A stretch of 64,000 bases of DNA from Thermobacillus xylanilyticus (GTDB lineage Bacteria; Bacillota; Bacilli; Paenibacillales; Paenibacillaceae). Numbering within the stretch: the first letter of the stretch is position 1; the number at the start of each line of letters is the position of its first letter. The translations under genes and the position numbers were made by a program. Below are positions 38,738-47,771 of the stretch, piece after piece. The notes beneath the pieces were generated by a model. That model made no database searches, had not been told where the DNA came from, and worked only from the letters and a program-made list of their open reading frames with translations. Location of the stretch: contig NZ_CAJRAY010000077.1 in assembly GCF_907165215.1 (NCBI RefSeq), positions 23,823 through 87,822 on the forward strand, given 5' to 3'.

Positions 38738-39882
38738 GCGGGCGGGTCGTCATCCTCGGCGGCGGCATCATCGGCCTGTCGGCAGCGTTCGCGGCGGCCG
38801 CAAAGGGCTTCGGCGTCACCGTCGTCGAAGCCGGAAGACCCGGCGGACAGGCGTCCGGCGCGGCCGCCGGCATGCTGGCGCCATATACCGAAAATTCCGA
38901 CGGGCCGGACCCGTTCTTCGCGCTCTGCCTCAAGAGTCTGCGGATGTATCCCGACTGGGCGGCCGCGATCGAAGAAGCGTCCGGGCGGAAGATCGAGCTG
39001 CGGCGCAGCGGCAGCCTCGCCGTCGCGTTGGGCGAAGCGGACGTGCTGCCGCTGACCGCGCGGATGGCGTGGCAGAATCGGTACGGCGCCCGCGCCGAAC
39101 TCGTCGGTTCGTCCGAATTGCGGCAGCTTGAGCCTCAGCTCGCGCCGGACATCGAGACGGCGCTCTACATCCCGGAGGAGGGCCATGTGTACGCGCCGGC
39201 GCTCGTCGAGGCGCTCGAGAGCGCCTGCCGCCGCCGGGGCGTCGCGATCGCCGCGGAGGCCGGCCGGACCGTGCGGCTGAACCTGGGCGCGGACGGGGTC
39301 GAAATCGGGACGGAGCGGGCCGGAACGTTCACCGGAGACGTGCTCGTCGTCTGCACGGGCGCCTGGACCGGGCTGTTCGAACGGGAGCTCGGCCTGCCGC
39401 TGCCCGTCCATCCGATCCGCGGGCAAATCTGCGCCTATCCGATGCCGGCCGGGCTCATCCGGCGCATCGTCGTCTCGCCGCAGGCGTACTGGACGGCCAA
39501 AAACAACGGAACGCTCGTCTGCGGCGCATCGGAAGATGTCGCCGGATTCGACACTTCCGTCACGGAACGCGGCATTGCTCGGCTCGTCCGCTGGGGGCCG
39601 AAGGTGTTCCCGATCCTGAAGGATCTTGAGCCGGTGCACCGGTGGGCGGGCCTGCGCCCGGGCACGCTGGACGGCCGGCCGCTGATCGGCCGTCTGGGGC
39701 ATGCGCCGCGCGTCGTGATCGCGGCCGGCCATTACCGCAACGGCATTCTGCTGGCGCCCGCGACGGGCGCGGCCGTCGCCGCGCTGCTCACGGGCGAAGC
39801 GCCGCCCGTGCCGCTGGACGCGTTCGATCCGCTCCGGTTTACGGCGGTGCGGCAGATCGAGTTCGAAGGGATGAGGGCATGA
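38734..39882 (+). CDS. thiO: Glycine oxidase ThiO
   Basis: A 382-residue FAD enzyme that oxidises glycine to the dehydroglycine used by ThiG. The dinucleotide fold [20 protein letters not shown] is at residue 6, followed by [15 protein letters not shown]. The C-terminal part has [18 protein letters not shown] and [17 protein letters not shown], as in other ThiO proteins. Overlaps of 4 bases link it to thiG before and thiD after. Its presence instead of ThiH indicates the aerobic route to the glycine imine. Confidence 0.95.
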   Translation: MSGRVVILGGGIIGLSAAFAAAAKGFGVTVVEAGRPGGQASGAAAGMLAPYTENSDGPDPFFALCLKSLRMYPDWAAAIEEASGRKIELRRSGSLAVALGEADVLPLTARMAWQNRYGARAELVGSSELRQLEPQLAPDIETALYIPEEGHVYAPALVEALESACRRRGVAIAAEAGRTVRLNLGADGVEIGTERAGTFTGDVLVVCTGAWTGLFERELGLPLPVHPIRGQICAYPMPAGLIRRIVVSPQAYWTAKNNGTLVCGASEDVAGFDTSVTERGIARLVRWGPKVFPILKDLEPVHRWAGLRPGTLDGRPLIGRLGHAPRVVIAAGHYRNGILLAPATGAAVAALLTGEAPPVPLDAFDPLRFTAVRQIEFEGMRA

Positions 39883-40736
39883 TGCAGAACGTGAAGCGGC
39901 ATTCCCTGCCGCGCGCGCTGACGATCGCCGGCTCCGATTCCGGCGGCGGCGCGGGCATTCAGGCCGATCTGAAGACGATGCAGGAGCTCGGCGTATTCGG
40001 CATGAGCGCCGTAACGGCCGTTACGGCGCAGAACAGCCTCGGCGTGCAGGCGGTCTGCCCGCTGCCGCCGGAGGTCGCGGCGGCGCAGATCGATTCGGTG
40101 CTCGGCGACATCGGCGCCGACGCGGTCAAGACCGGCATGCTGCACGATGCAGCCGTCATCGAGGCGGTGGCGGACGCCCTGGAGCGCCGTCCGGTTCCGA
40201 GTCTGATCGTCGACCCGGTCATGATCGCGAAGAGCGGAGACCGGCTGCTCAAGGCGGACGCGGTTGACGCCCTCAAGCGGAGGCTGATGCCGATGGCCGA
40301 GCTCATCACGCCCAACATTCCCGAAGCTTGCGCGCTGCTCGGCATCGGGGAGGGCGAGATCCGCACGGAACGGGACATGATCGAAACGGCGCGGGAACTG
40401 CTCGCGCTCGGCATCCGCAACGTGCTGCTGAAAGGCGGCCATCTGCCCGCCGCCGGCGGCACGTGCGTCGACGTGCTCTGCGGCGCGGACGCAGCCGAGC
40501 CGGTCGTCATCCGCGCGCCGCGCGCCGAGACGCGGCATACGCACGGCACCGGCTGCACGCTGTCGGCCGCGATCGCGGCCTTCCGGGCGCGGGGCACGCC
40601 GCTCGTCCACGCGGTCCGATCCGCGCGGCGCTTCCTCGGCGAGGCCATCGCGCATGCCATCCCGACCGGCGGCGGCATCGGTTCCCTGTGGCATGCGGCG
40701 CATCGGCTGAAGCCCCCCGTTGCGGCTGAACGGTGA
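39879..40736 (+). CDS. thiD: Hydroxymethylpyrimidine/phosphomethylpyrimidine kinase ThiD
   Basis: A 285-residue kinase phosphorylating HMP and HMP-P. The substrate loop IAGSDSGGGAGIQADLKTMQ is near residue 15, PNIPEACALL near 145, and the ATP/anion-hole motif HTHGTGCTLSAAIAAFRARG near 223. The ATG overlaps the thiO stop (ATGA). It ends the operon. No terminator was found before the next gene, which has its own promoter-like site. Confidence 0.95.
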   Translation: MMQNVKRHSLPRALTIAGSDSGGGAGIQADLKTMQELGVFGMSAVTAVTAQNSLGVQAVCPLPPEVAAAQIDSVLGDIGADAVKTGMLHDAAVIEAVADALERRPVPSLIVDPVMIAKSGDRLLKADAVDALKRRLMPMAELITPNIPEACALLGIGEGEIRTERDMIETARELLALGIRNVLLKGGHLPAAGGTCVDVLCGADAAEPVVIRAPRAETRHTHGTGCTLSAAIAAFRARGTPLVHAVRSARRFLGEAIAHAIPTGGGIGSLWHAAHRLKPPVAAER

Positions 40737-40796
40737 CATCGGCGGCGGGAAGGCGCTTTTGTTCCGACCGGTCTTTTTTCCTCTCGCAACCGTTGA

Positions 40797-40824
40797 ACCT
40801 GCCCATAGACGTTTGCATATGATG
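40797..40824 (+). promoter_or_regulatory. Candidate SigK-type promoter for the giant repeat protein
   Basis: ACC at 40797-40799, then exactly 16 bases, then CATATGATG at 40816-40824. It approximates the SigK consensus (ACC, 16-17 bases, CATANNNTA), differing at the last base. The arrangement is the same as at 8357-8384 before the CotB-like gene. The start codon is 36 bases further on. Late mother-cell expression would follow. Confidence 0.45.
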
Positions 40825-40859
40825 CAGATGACTCTATGGTGGCAAAGAAGGAGTGGGCC

Positions 40860-43800
40860 ATGGCGAAAAAACGGAGGGGAAGACCGGTCAGAGCGCGCAG
40901 ACCGCTCTTTTATGTCGATGATCCGAATCGTTCCGAACTGACCTGGCTCGACGAACAGCCGGCGGAACGGCCGAAGGCGCCGGAAGTCAAGCAGGCCGAG
41001 GTGCTCGGAACCGTCGTGAAAGAGGCGGAGACGGCGTCCGTTCAGGCCGTCGAGGAGGCGATCCGGGAAGCGGAGCAGGAAACGGTCCGCGAGACGGAAG
41101 CGGTTGAAGCGCTCGCGAAGGCCGAGGCGGAAAGGGAAGCGAAGCTGGAAAGCATTGAGGAGAAACGTTCGCCGATCAAGCCCGAGCCGATCATTTTTAC
41201 GGACGATCTGGCGGACGAGTCGGTGACGGGCGAGAAGCTTGCCCCCGGCGCGGTCGACACCGTCCGGATCCAGCCGGGCGCGGTCGTGACGCATACGATC
41301 GGCGACTACGCGGTGGAGAGCATCAAAATTGCGGACGGGGCCGTCACGTCGGCCAAACTGGCGCCCGAGTCGGTGACCGGCGAGCATCTGGCGCCGAATT
41401 CGGTCTCCGGGGACAAACTGCTCGACCGGTCGATCGGCGGGGAGAAGCTGCGCGACGGGAGCATAACGCCGGACAAACTGGCGGACCGCTCGATCAGCGG
41501 CGACAAGATTGCGGCCGGTTCGATCGAAGCGAAGCATTTGCAGCCGAACATTCTGACGAGCGAGATGATCGCCGACCATGCCATCGCGACGGATAAACTG
41601 CGCAGCGGCGCCGTTACCCGCGACAAGCTGGCGAATGAGGCGGTCGACACATCCAAACTCGCCGAAGCGTCCGTCACGACCTCGAAGCTGCGGGACGGCG
41701 CGGTGACCGGCCCCAAAATCAAGGAAGGTGCGATCGAGGGCGCCCATCTGAAAGAAGGGATCCTGCTTGCGCATCACGTGTCGCTGGGGGCCATCCAGGG
41801 AAAGCATCTCGCTCCGGGCGCCGTCGAAGCCGTCCATCTCGCCGAATCGGCGGTCGCAAGCCGCGCGCTCGCGCCGGAAAGCGTAAAGACGGAACACTTG
41901 GCGTCCGGAGCGGTCCAGTCCGAACAAATCGCCGCAGCAGCGGTCCGCGGCGAACACGTCGCCCGCGGTGAGATCGGCACGGAACAGTTGGCGGACCAGT
42001 CGGTGACGGCCGCCAAGCTGGCCGACGGATCGGTCGGCACGATCAAGCTGGTCGACCACGCCGTCACCGCATCCAAACTGGCCGACCAGAGTGTCAATGC
42101 GACGAAGCTGGCGGACGAATCGGTTCATCTGCGCCATATGGCGCGCCATTCCGTCAATGCGGACAAATTGGCCGACCGTTCGGTTCACTCGCGCCATCTG
42201 ACGGATCTCAGCATCGAGGCGCGGCACGTGCAGCAGAACGCGATCGGCACCGCGCATCTGCAGGATGAAGCGGTGACAAGCGACAAGCTGGCGGCGTTCG
42301 CCGTGCAGGAAGACCATATCGGCCCGGGCGCCGTCGGCATGACGCAGCTGGCGGACGGCGCGGTCGGGAACACGAAGCTGGCCGAGGGCAGCGTCCGTTC
42401 GGCGAACATCGCGTCCGGCGCCGTCAGGACGGAGCATCTGGCGGACGACGCGGTGACATTCGACAAGCTGGCGCCGGGGGCGCTGCGCACATTCCATTTC
42501 ACCGAAGGGGCCGTGACGGAGGAGGCGATCGCGCCGGGAGCCGTCACATCCGAGCGAATCCGGGCGAAGGCGATCGGTGCGGCGCATCTGCTGGAAGGAG
42601 CGGTCGAGACCCGGCACCTGGCGGAAGACGGCGTAACCGCGGAGAAACTGGCTTCCGGCGCCGTGCATGACCGCCATATCCGGCCGGGGGCGGTGAAGCC
42701 GCACCATCTGGAGGACCATGCGGTCACTTCGTTGAAACTGTCGCCGGAGAGCGTGTCGACTGACAAGCTGGCGGATCAGGCCGTGACGGCCGCGAAGCTG
42801 GCGGACGGCGCGGTGACGCAGGAAAAGCTGGCTCCGGGATCCGTCGGTCCGGATCAGCTGGCCGAACGGATCATTGCGGCGGAGCATCTCGCGCCCGGAT
42901 CCGTCGGAAGCGATCATCTGCAGCCGGGAGCCGTCGGCGGCGCGCATATCGCGCAGGGTGCCATTACCACCGAGCATCTGGCCGTGCGGTCAATCGGCGG
43001 CAAACTGCTGGCCGACGGGGCGGTCGGATCGAAGCATCTGGCCGGCGAGGCGATCCGGAGCCGGCATCTGGCGGACGGCGCGGTGCTGGGCATTCACATC
43101 GCCGGCGAAGCGGTGCGGGAGCTGCATCTGGCGGACGGCGCGGTCACGTCCGGCAAAATCGCCGCCGGCGCCGTGACATCCGGCCATCTGGCGCCCGGTT
43201 CGGTCGGCGCGGAGCAGCTGCAGCCGGAGACGGTGGACGGCGCGCACATCCGGCCGGGAGCGGTGGCGCAGCATCATCTGGCGCCGGGATCGGTCGGAAG
43301 CCGGGAGCTGCAGGAATCCGCCGTCGGGTCCGAGCATCTGGCGCCCGGTTCGGTCGGCCCGGAGCATCTGGCGGAGTCCGCCGTGACGTCGGCTGCGCTC
43401 GCCCAGGGTGCGGTCCGGACGGAGCACCTGGCGTTGGAATCGGTCGGCAGCAAGCAGCTGAAGGCGGAAGCGATCCAGGGTTACCACATCCGCCGCGGCT
43501 CGATCACGCTGGCGCATGTGGCCGAGAATCTGCTGCAGCCGGATCGTCTGGAAGACGGCTCGGTGTCCGGGCGGAAGCTCGCGCCCGGCTCGGTGACCGG
43601 GGACCGGCTGGCGCCGGGAAGCGTCGGCGGCGCCGCCATCGCCGACGGCGGCGTATTCGCGGCGCATCTGGCGGACGGCGCGGTGACGGCGGAGAAAATC
43701 GCATCCGGCGCCGTCGCAAGCATTCATCTCGCGCCGCGGTCGATCGGATCGGAGCATCTCGGCGAAGCGGCCGTAACCGGTGAAAAAATCGCGCGCGGTT

Positions 43801-45311
43801 CGGTCACATTCGACCATCTGTCCGCGGGTTCGGTGGGCGGCCGGCAGCTTCAGGCCGGCGCGGTGGGCAGCGAGCATCTGTTGGACGGCGCGGTGACGAC
43901 GGAGAAGATCGCGCCCGGTTCCGTTGCGGGCGGTCATCTTGCGCCGCAGTCGGTCGGCGCCGAACACCTCGGTGTGGCATCCGTCACGGGAAGCAAAATC
44001 GCGCGCGGTTCGGTCACCGCGGACCATCTGGCGGCGGATTCGGTGGGCGGCCGTCAGCTTCAGGCCGGCGCGGTCGGCGGCGAACATCTGGCGGACGGAG
44101 CGGTGACAACGGACAAAATCGCTTTCGGCGCCGTCGATGGCGATCGTCTCGCGCCGCAGTCGGTCGGCACGGAGCATCTCATCGAAGCGTCCGTGACGGG
44201 AAGCAAAATCGCCGGCGGATCGGTGACGGCCGACCATCTGGCGGCGGACGCCGTGGGGAGCGGGCAGCTTCAGGCCGGCGCGGTGGGCAGCGTGCACCTG
44301 GCGGCGGATGCGGTGGGCGCCAAGCAGCTCCAGGCCGGCGCCGTCGGCAACGAGCATCTGGCGGACGGCGCGGTGACGGCGGAGAAAATCGCGCCCGGTT
44401 CCGTCGCGGGCATTCATCTTGCGCCGCTGTCCATCGGTTCGGAGCATCTCGGCGAAGCGTCCGTCACGGGCGGCAAGATCGCGCGCGGTTCGGTGGGCGC
44501 CGCGCATCTGGCGTCGGATGCGGTGGGGGGCGAGCAGCTCCAGGCCGGCGCGGTGGGCAGCGTGCATCTGGCGCCGGACGCGGTGGGCGCCAAGCAGCTC
44601 CAGGCCGGCGCCGTGGGCGGCAGGCACCTGCAGGCCGGCGCGGTGGGCGCCGACCATCTGGCGGTGGATGCCGTGGGCAGCAGGCATCTGCAGGCCGGCG
44701 CGGTGCGGGCCGGGCATCTCGCGGCCGGTTCGGTGGGCGGTGCGCAGCTGCAAGCCGGCGCCGTCAGCGCCGTCCATCTGGCGGACGGCGCGGTTACGGC
44801 CGCGAAGCTGGCGAGCGGCGTCATCGAAGCGCTGGCGGAAGCCGCGCGCGCGGCGGCCGCGCTGGCTCCGGGCGGCGGGTCGTCGGCATCCGCCGACGGC
44901 GCAACGGGTGTGATCGACGGCTTCCGGATTGCCGAGGGCGCGGTGGACGGCCGGCACATCGCGGTTGAAGCGATTAGCGACCGCCATGTCCGGGACTACA
45001 GCCTGCCGGCGTCGAAAATGGCGTTCAATCCGGTCGCGGCGCCGGAAGGCGGAGGCGCGGTGCTGCAGCAGTTCGGACTGACGCCGTTCGCGTTCACCGG
45101 GCTGGAGGAGCAGATCGAAGTCGCCCTGCCGTTCGACGAGACGTACGCCGACGATCAGTATGCGCTCACAGTGACGGCGGATCAGCCGGGCGTCATCGCA
45201 TCGATCAAGGAAAAATTCGCCGAGTACGCGGTGGTTACGGTGAGCCGGCTGCGGATCGGACCGGCGCCGAACGGGATGTTGAACTGGATTGCGGTTGGGT
45301 ATCGGTTTTGA
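40860..45311 (+). CDS. Giant decapeptide-repeat protein with WIAVGYRF end
   Basis: A 1,483-residue protein. Residues 1-115 are charged, opening KKRRGRPVRARRPLFY, with a Glu/Ala-rich coil at about 55-100. From about 118 to 1325 it is a continuous array of ten-residue units such as SVTGEHLAPN and SISGDKIAAG, by eye well over one hundred, with hydrophobic residues in phase (V/I and L). This pattern suits a long regular beta solenoid or fibre. A Gly/Ser-rich hinge (GGGSSASADG) leads to a globular end of about 150 residues closing in LNWIAVGYRF, resembling the WIAG-tail domain I recall in Paenibacillus proteins. No signal peptide. AAAGAAGGAGTG precedes the ATG at 40860; an earlier ATG at 40836 lacks a site. 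It is likely a spore-surface filament or scaffold. Confidence 0.85.
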   Translation: MAKKRRGRPVRARRPLFYVDDPNRSELTWLDEQPAERPKAPEVKQAEVLGTVVKEAETASVQAVEEAIREAEQETVRETEAVEALAKAEAEREAKLESIEEKRSPIKPEPIIFTDDLADESVTGEKLAPGAVDTVRIQPGAVVTHTIGDYAVESIKIADGAVTSAKLAPESVTGEHLAPNSVSGDKLLDRSIGGEKLRDGSITPDKLADRSISGDKIAAGSIEAKHLQPNILTSEMIADHAIATDKLRSGAVTRDKLANEAVDTSKLAEASVTTSKLRDGAVTGPKIKEGAIEGAHLKEGILLAHHVSLGAIQGKHLAPGAVEAVHLAESAVASRALAPESVKTEHLASGAVQSEQIAAAAVRGEHVARGEIGTEQLADQSVTAAKLADGSVGTIKLVDHAVTASKLADQSVNATKLADESVHLRHMARHSVNADKLADRSVHSRHLTDLSIEARHVQQNAIGTAHLQDEAVTSDKLAAFAVQEDHIGPGAVGMTQLADGAVGNTKLAEGSVRSANIASGAVRTEHLADDAVTFDKLAPGALRTFHFTEGAVTEEAIAPGAVTSERIRAKAIGAAHLLEGAVETRHLAEDGVTAEKLASGAVHDRHIRPGAVKPHHLEDHAVTSLKLSPESVSTDKLADQAVTAAKLADGAVTQEKLAPGSVGPDQLAERIIAAEHLAPGSVGSDHLQPGAVGGAHIAQGAITTEHLAVRSIGGKLLADGAVGSKHLAGEAIRSRHLADGAVLGIHIAGEAVRELHLADGAVTSGKIAAGAVTSGHLAPGSVGAEQLQPETVDGAHIRPGAVAQHHLAPGSVGSRELQESAVGSEHLAPGSVGPEHLAESAVTSAALAQGAVRTEHLALESVGSKQLKAEAIQGYHIRRGSITLAHVAENLLQPDRLEDGSVSGRKLAPGSVTGDRLAPGSVGGAAIADGGVFAAHLADGAVTAEKIASGAVASIHLAPRSIGSEHLGEAAVTGEKIARGSVTFDHLSAGSVGGRQLQAGAVGSEHLLDGAVTTEKIAPGSVAGGHLAPQSVGAEHLGVASVTGSKIARGSVTADHLAADSVGGRQLQAGAVGGEHLADGAVTTDKIAFGAVDGDRLAPQSVGTEHLIEASVTGSKIAGGSVTADHLAADAVGSGQLQAGAVGSVHLAADAVGAKQLQAGAVGNEHLADGAVTAEKIAPGSVAGIHLAPLSIGSEHLGEASVTGGKIARGSVGAAHLASDAVGGEQLQAGAVGSVHLAPDAVGAKQLQAGAVGGRHLQAGAVGADHLAVDAVGSRHLQAGAVRAGHLAAGSVGGAQLQAGAVSAVHLADGAVTAAKLASGVIEALAEAARAAAALAPGGGSSASADGATGVIDGFRIAEGAVDGRHIAVEAISDRHVRDYSLPASKMAFNPVAAPEGGGAVLQQFGLTPFAFTGLEEQIEVALPFDETYADDQYALTVTADQPGVIASIKEKFAEYAVVTVSRLRIGPAPNGMLNWIAVGYRF

Positions 45312-45613
45312 CGAGCATTTTGGCGGCATTTCTACGGTATTCACTGGAACAGTGATATGGGGGATGCCGCTTTTTTTCTATTTACAGCTGTAGCTTTTCA
45401 AAGGCAGATGGGATAGTTGTAAAGGTTTGGATACCGAATCACTAATCATAAACATCACTGTACTTTCGTGCTGGTATGCAGATGGGGACTTGTTTGCTAT
45501 CAAATTAGATGCTCCGTAATTCCTACGGAAATTAGGATTTCAAACGATCCTGAATTATGTTGTCAAGTGAGATGCGAAACCGGTGTAACAAATTTTTATA
45601 CTTCACAGAAAAT

Positions 45614-45666
45614 CTCCCCTCAAAAGTAGTCCTGATAATTGTTTCAGGTGTCTACTATGAGGGGAG
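45614..45666. repeat. Long imperfect hairpin in the AT-rich island
   Basis: CTCCCCTCA and TGAGGGGAG bracket an interior with further pairing (AGTAG with CTACT, CCTGA with TTCAGG), giving a stem of about 22 pairs with small bulges. TTTACAAG follows on the plus side. It could be a terminator of an unknown transcript or the end of a lost mobile element. Confidence 0.6.
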
Positions 45667-45720
45667 TTTACAAGTGTGTTTTACTTTAGAATAGATTAAT
45701 CATTGCGACTTAGATAGACT

Positions 45721-45936
45721 TTATGACCCAACTGTAAAATTAGTTGTCCAAGTGAAGTAATCTCCAGTTCCGCTGAATGTAAAGGATGCCCAACCAAGGT
45801 TTATTGTTACCCTATCCATAAATGAAGGCAGCCAGGAATGTGCGTATGCAGAGCCGAATACTTCAGTTTGTCCATATCTCGAATTCGGAATTCTTACTTC
45901 TTTCTCAAATTGTTCTAATAGCCTTTTTAGACAAAA
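45721..45936 (-). pseudogene. 3' remnant of a lost gene, start missing
   Basis: A minus-strand frame of 71 codons ends in TAA at 45723-45721 and is blocked upstream by TGA at 45939-45937. It has no ATG until late in the frame and no ribosome site. The translation looks like real protein rather than noise. It begins FCLKRLLEQFEKEVRIPNSR and contains GSAYAHSWLPSF and GWASFTFSGTGDYFTW. It is the probable C-terminal end of a secreted or surface protein truncated at its 5' side. Its codon use is AT-rich and unlike the neighbouring genes, so it probably came with the island. Confidence 0.55.
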
Positions 45937-46021
45937 TCAATATACATACTATATTTAGGTAATTTATCCACCATTTATTATCTTTGTTATTAATAAGTGT
46001 GCCAAGCGGTGATAAGTTAAA

Positions 46022-46333
46022 ATGACAAAAAAAATATCTATTTCATTATTTGCATTTTTATTCCTCATTTTACTAACATCCGCTTTTCTTGTGAAAGGTT
46101 TTCTCTTGAAAGAGTCTGAAGTTACTGCTGAACTGGCTGAAGTAATAAACATTGATCGAGATCAATCAACGATTGTGATTAGAAATGTAAGTGGGCAAGA
46201 GACATTGGTGAATGTCAAAGTAAAGGACATTGATAATTTTCAGTTAAATTCTTTTTATTGGATTGAATATAAATCTTTTTTGAGAGGCATGCCCAAATTG
46301 ATCTCCTATAAACTTATAAAGTTCGATGGTTAA
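46022..46333 (+). CDS. Small membrane-anchored protein in the AT-rich island
   Basis: A 103-residue protein with an N-terminal hydrophobic stretch (ISLFAFLFLILLTSAFLVKG), either an uncleaved anchor or a signal peptide. A beta-type soluble domain follows (ITLVIRN-like segment VINIDRDQSTIVIRNVSGQE and VNVKVKDIDNF). The composition is strongly AT-rich, unlike every neighbour. The ribosome site is weak (GGTGATAA). It is plausible as a real gene because of the clean amino-acid pattern. I do not recognise a family. Confidence 0.55.
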   Translation: MTKKISISLFAFLFLILLTSAFLVKGFLLKESEVTAELAEVINIDRDQSTIVIRNVSGQETLVNVKVKDIDNFQLNSFYWIEYKSFLRGMPKLISYKLIKFDG

Positions 46334-46712
46334 TGCAATTCCTGTTCCCCTATTCGTTTGTCCTCACAACCAGTTGAGGCATGCACAGTTTAGAGTTTTA
46401 TGGCAACTGATGTTCAGCAAAACGGTCGCGATTGATAATCAACCTTATCCCCATACGCCGCTGCGTCATGCCGATCGTCATGCCGGAAATGTCGGTCGAA
46501 TGGACAATAGGCGGCGTTTTTGCTTTCTCTCCTTTATCCTGCCTCGCGGTAAAATTGTCTTTCAGCTAGCATCTCAATTTTTCTGATCGTATGAATTTAT
46601 GAAATCTGCACCACATTTATCGAGTACATTTTTGTGTTATTTTGTCGTGTCGTTATACGGGTGCGGGTGTCCCGCCCACGAGTCATTTGCCGTTGCGCGC
46701 TCGTCTCCGGTA

Positions 46713-46720
46713 CATACAAT
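46713..46720 (+). promoter_or_regulatory. Candidate SigE-type -10 for the glycosyltransferase operon
   Basis: CATACAAT matches the SigE -10 consensus (CATACANT) exactly, about 40 bases before the first GT2 gene. No matching -35 (ATA) is found at the usual distance, so the call is tentative. Confidence 0.4.
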
Positions 46721-46760
46721 GGGATGGAAAAGTTCGGCCAATGCCGATCTTCCGGGGGTG

Positions 46761-47765
46761 ATGGCTGTGCGGACATCCAGGAGGGCGCGGCGGACCGGGG
46801 GCCGGCGGCAGGCAGCATCCCGCAGGCCGCGGTCAGGCCGAAGCGCGGCGCCGCTCAGGCCGCCGTATGGACGGGCGGCGGGAAGCCGAAGCCGCACCGG
46901 CGGCAAGCGGCGGGGCATCCCCGCTCGGCGGGGCGCCGTGCGCATCGAAGCGGGACAAGCGCCCACGGCGGCCGCCGATCCGATGGCATTCCGGATGGAA
47001 GACAGCACTGCTGCTGCCGGGACTGCCGCAGACGCCAGGCCGCTCGTGTCGGTGATCATTCCCGTCATGAACGAAGTCCGCACGATTGCGGCGGCCGTGC
47101 GGGAAGCGCGCGGCGTCCATCCCCGCACCGAGGTGATCGCCGTCGTGAACGGCTCGACGGACGGGTCCGCGGCCGCCGCCGGACAGGCCGGCGCCCGGGT
47201 GATCGCGTTCCCCGAGCCGCTGGGCCACGACGTCGGACGCGCGGTCGGCGCGCGCGCCGCGCGCGGCGACATCCTCCTCTTCATCGACGGCGACATGGTC
47301 ATTCGAAGGGACGTGCTTGCGGCGTTCGTCGCGGCGGTCGAGGCGGGCGCGGACGTCGCGCTGAACGATTATCACGGGCCGACCGGCAAGAGCCGCGTCC
47401 ACGGGGTCGTGCTGGCGAAGCACGCGCTGAACGCAGCGCTCGGGCGCGCCGATCTCGGCGGAGCGTCGATGACGGCCGTGCCCCATGCGATCAGCCGCCG
47501 GGCGCTGGAGGCCATCGGCGCGGACGCGCTGGCGGTGCCGCCGCTCGCCCAGGCGAAGGCCGCCGCCGCCGGCCTGAACATCCGCCTCGCCCGCCGCGTG
47601 CCGGTCGGGCGGCTCAATCCGCCCCGCCGGGCGCGGGAGCGAAGCCGGCCGCTCGAGCCGCTGATCGTGGGCGACCATCTCGAAGCGATCGCCTGGCTGT
47701 CCGAGCGGATGGATCCGCGGGGCGGATTCAGCGACGGGGATCGCAGGCGGAGCAAAGTGAGGTGA
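46761..47765 (+). CDS. GT2 glycosyltransferase with Arg-rich N-terminus
   Basis: A 334-residue protein. Residues 3 to about 65 are an arginine-rich, disordered extension ([20 protein letters not shown]). From about 92 the GT-A fold begins with [20 protein letters not shown], then [14 protein letters not shown], and the metal-binding DGD in [11 protein letters not shown]. The following 100 residues have a pattern that recurs in the next gene ([39 protein letters not shown]). It is a paralogue of that gene and a likely retaining or inverting sugar transferase; the acceptor is unknown. CGGGGGTG precedes the ATG at 46761. Confidence 0.85.
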   Translation: MAVRTSRRARRTGGRRQAASRRPRSGRSAAPLRPPYGRAAGSRSRTGGKRRGIPARRGAVRIEAGQAPTAAADPMAFRMEDSTAAAGTAADARPLVSVIIPVMNEVRTIAAAVREARGVHPRTEVIAVVNGSTDGSAAAAGQAGARVIAFPEPLGHDVGRAVGARAARGDILLFIDGDMVIRRDVLAAFVAAVEAGADVALNDYHGPTGKSRVHGVVLAKHALNAALGRADLGGASMTAVPHAISRRALEAIGADALAVPPLAQAKAAAAGLNIRLARRVPVGRLNPPRRARERSRPLEPLIVGDHLEAIAWLSERMDPRGGFSDGDRRRSKVR

Positions 47766-47771
47766 GAGCCG

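Larger units (their letters stand above)
45312..46021. other. AT-rich intergenic island
   Basis: From about 45,330 to 46,600 the base composition changes sharply from GC-rich to AT-rich. The stretch holds a long hairpin (45614-45666), a broken reading frame on the minus strand (45721-45936) and an AT-rich small gene (46022-46333). Nothing else was recognised. The composition suggests acquired DNA or decayed relics between two gene blocks. Confidence 0.7.

Noticed and set aside
39732..42977. 1,081-codon minus-strand frame
   Set aside because: It is the mirror of thiO, thiD and the giant repeat gene. It has no ribosome site or plausible domain, and the plus-strand genes have clear motifs.
46326..46586. 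86-codon frame after the AT-rich small gene
   Set aside because: It overlaps the preceding stop, has no ribosome site and its translation shows no pattern of a real protein. It could be part of a relic but I cannot support it.
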